Shown piece after piece: positions 62,301 through 64,000 of a stretch of 64,000 nt of DNA; the stretch's first letter is position 1, and each line of letters starts with the position of its first letter. This DNA comes from Astropecten irregularis (lineage: Eukaryota; Echinodermata; Asteroidea; Paxillosida; Astropectinidae), in assembly GCA_963971285.1 (NCBI GenBank), contig OZ020248.1:8184001-8248000 (forward strand), written 5' to 3'. The position numbers were made by a program, and so were the translations under genes. A model generated the notes under the pieces. That model made no database searches. It saw only the letters and a program-made list of their open reading frames with translations, and was not told the origin of the DNA.

Positions 62301-64000
62301 GGCTACATGTCGTGCAAGTTTCAAGTCGATTGCCTCAGTATTCAGGGAAAAATTTCCAACTCTAGCGTCAAAAAGTGTCTCATAGTCTAAGTGCAGTTTT
62401 AAGGCGGCCTGCTCGGAGTCCTTAACGCATAGCGTGTGGTGTTATACTTGGATTTTCGGCCGGCATGAACATGACTTTGTAATTTACCACAGCCCATAAT
62501 TCCCTGTAGAGTTCATCTGGGGCTACATGTCGTGCAAGTTTCAAGTCGATTGCCTCAGTATTCAGGGAAAAATTTCCAAGTCTAGCGTCAAAAAGTGTCT
62601 CATAGTCTAAGTGCAGTTTTAATGCGGCCTGCTCGGAGGCCTTCACGCTTAGCGTGTGGTGCTATACTTGGATTTTCGGCCCAAAACATGACTTTGGAAT
62701 TTGTCACAGTCCATATTTTCCTGTATAGTACATTTTGGGCTACATGTCGTGCAAGTTTCAAGTCGATTGCATCAGTATTCAGGGAGAAATTTCCAACTCT
62801 AGCGTCAAAAAGTCACTCATAGTCAAAGTGCAGTTTTAATGTGGCCTGCTCGGCGGCCTTCTCTCATAGCGTGTGGTGCTATACTTGGATTTTCGGCCAT
62901 GAACATGACTTTGTAATTTGGCACAGCCCATAATTCCCTGTAGAGTTCATCTGGGGTTACATGTCGTGCAAGTTGCAAGTCGATTGCCTCAGTATTCAGG
63001 GAAAAATTTCCAACTCTAGCGTCAAAAAGTGTCTCATAGTCTAAGTGCAGTTTTAATGCGGCCTGCTCGGAGGCCTTCACGCATAGCGTGTGGTGTTATA
63101 CTTGGATTTTCGGCCATGATCATGACTTTGTAATTTGGCACAGCCCATATTTCCCTGTAGAATTCATCTGGGGCTACATGTCGTGCAAGTTTCAAGTCGA
63201 TTGCCTCAGTATTCAGGGAAAAATTTCCAACTCTAGCGTCAAAAAGTGTCTCATAGTCTAAGTGCAGTTTTAATGCGGCCTGCTCGGAGTCCTTCACGCA
63301 TAGCGTGTGGTGCTATACTTGGATTTTCGGCCCTTAACATGACTTTGGAATTTGTCACAGTCCATATTTTCCTGTATAGTACATTTTGGGCTACATGTCG
63401 TGCAAGTTTTAAGTCGATTGCATCAGTATTCAGGGAGAAATTTCCAACTCTAGCGTTAAAAAGTCACTAATAGTCTAAGTGCAGTTTTAATGTGGCCTGC
63501 TCGGCGGCCTTCTCTCATAGCGTGTGGTGCTATACTTGGATTTTCGGCCATGAACATGACTTTGTAATTTGGCACAGCCCATAATTCCCTGTAGAGTTCA
63601 TCTGGGGCTACATGTCGTGCAAGTTTCAAGTCGATTGCCTCAGTATGCAGCGAAAAATTTCCAACTCTAGCGTCAAAAAGTGTCTCATAGTCTAAGTACA
63701 GTTTTAATGCGGCCTTCGCATAGCGTGTGGTGCTATACTTGAATTTTCGGACATGAACATAAATTTGGAATATGGCATAGCCCATATTTTCCTGTAGTGT
63801 ACATCTAGGGCTACATCTCTTGCAAGTTTCGAGTCGATTGCCTCAGTATTCAGGGAGAAATTTCCAACTCTAGCGTCAAAAAGTCACTCATAGTCAAAGT
63901 GCAGTTTTAATGCGGCCTGCTCGGAGGCCTTCACGCATAGCGTGTGGTGCTATACTTGGATTTTCGGCCATGAACATGACTTTGGAATTTGGCAGAGCCA
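59376..64000. repeat. 2158-bp tandem HOR, about 2.1 copies
   Basis: Short monomers at 59380, 61538 and 63696 are spaced exactly 2158 bp, so a third copy is entered before the window ends. Homology begins upstream of 59376, near 59250, and overlaps the 1725-bp block there. The unit is ten monomers (2170) minus 14 (short form) minus 1 (CCCTTAG) plus 3 (GGCCGGCATG). Shared private changes include GGCGGTCATCTCG, TTTTAAGGCGGCC and GGGGTTACATG. The second and third units also share CCCTTAACATGAC. A first-copy-only change is GAAATTTTCAAC near 59546. Confidence 0.88.

Larger units (their letters stand above)
1640..63898. repeat. Short-type monomers missing 14 bp (43 sites)
   Basis: These have GGCCTTCGCATAGCG in place of GGCCTGCTCGGAGGCCTTCACGCATAGCG. 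They are also linked to GTACAG instead of GTGCAG and usually to CTTGAATTTTCGGACATG. Starts (at GTACAG or its variant): 1640, 2711, 3348, 5289, 5709, 6346, 8721, 9629, 10049, 10686, 14145, 15543, 17047, 18334, 19243, 20747, 22034, 22943, 24886, 27263, 28172, 29459, 30368, 31221, 31913, 32983, 33892, 36701, 38099, 39878, 41821, 43274, 45648, 48347, 51046, 51686, 53356, 54426, 57018, 58743, 59380, 61538, 63696. Those at 18334, 22034, 27263, 29459, 31221 and 32983 also carry the 55-bp duplication and measure 258 bp; the rest measure about 203 bp (2711 to 2914). Loss between the two GGCC words of the hairpin-like segment explains most of the deletion. Confidence 0.9.
52922..64000. repeat. 217-bp satellite array, right segment
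   Basis: The same satellite continues, in the same orientation and register, after the transposon. The monomer broken at 52319 resumes at 52922 with AGTGCAGTTTTAATGCGG (once the TAA target duplication is counted once). The segment holds HOR blocks of 1070, 1725 and 2158 bp, described separately. It contains 203-bp short monomers but no 272-bp or 258-bp variant, unlike the stretch from 9 to 49 kb. The array runs off the window end in mid-monomer, so its true extent is unknown. Confidence 0.97.

Noticed and set aside
1..64000. CRISPR array or other repeat-spacer immune locus
   Set aside because: There are no unique spacers between repeats. Whole 217-bp units are homologous end to end, and there are no cas genes.
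1..64000. CENP-B box in the monomer
   Set aside because: I looked for TTCG followed at the right spacing by A and CGGG on both strands. TTCGGCCATGAACATGA has TTCG but not the CGGG core. No match.
1..64000. 5S rRNA, tRNA or snRNA tandem gene cluster
   Set aside because: The monomer shows no recognisable A/B/C-box arrangement or known RNA sequence, and monomers accumulate indels incompatible with a conserved RNA gene.
1..64000. Array orientation switch or palindromic inversion
   Set aside because: Every monomer inspected reads in the same direction; no reverse-complement landmark was met on the plus strand.

Overview
This window is almost entirely one satellite DNA array. Monomers of a 217-bp family (about 45% GC) run head-to-tail in a single orientation from base 1 to base 64000, roughly 290 in total. 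I see no inversion, no unique spacer and no gene. The only non-satellite sequence is a 596-bp element at 52323-52918. It has perfect 31-bp terminal inverted repeats and a TAA target duplication, which fits a non-autonomous PIF/Harbinger-type DNA transposon (MITE). The host is therefore a eukaryote. I cannot name it: an array like this would suit centromeric, pericentromeric or subtelomeric heterochromatin in many animals or plants.

The array is strongly structured. Besides the 217-bp monomer there are three structural variants: a 203-bp short form (14 bp missing, 37 copies), a 272-bp long form (55 bp duplicated, 13 copies), and a 258-bp form that combines both changes (6 copies). Indels of 1-4 bp mark further sub-lineages. 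Using these as markers, the window resolves into successive blocks of higher-order repeats (HORs):
- 1-5030: heterogeneous, with only local two- and three-monomer duplications.
- 5031-9370: a 4340-bp unit.
- 9371-14650: a second copy of that unit, expanded by internal 650-bp and 434-bp duplications.
- 14651-22800: alternating 1504-bp and 2196-bp units (3700-bp composite).
- 22800-26700: a 1943-bp pair.
- 26700-35640: units of 2196, 1979, 1762 and 1545 bp, which differ by exact multiples of 217.
- 35640-45848: 5120, 3827 and 1779-bp recurrences.
- 45849-51273: a 2699-bp tandem pair.
- 51274-53172: a transition that contains the transposon.
- 53173-55345: a 1070-bp pair.
- 55890-59375: a 1725-bp pair.
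- 59250-64000: 2158-bp units.

Most unit lengths decompose into whole monomers plus the known variant indels, as expected from repeated unequal exchange or segmental amplification in register.

Open frames of 60-158 codons occur on both strands, but they are by-products of the repeat. A 217-bp period shifts frame by one base per monomer, so no frame can continue through the array. I annotate no protein-coding gene. I found no new biochemical system. The points most worth following are the layered HOR history, the hybrid 258-bp monomer, the recent-looking transposon and its repeated TCGCGCGA palindromes.
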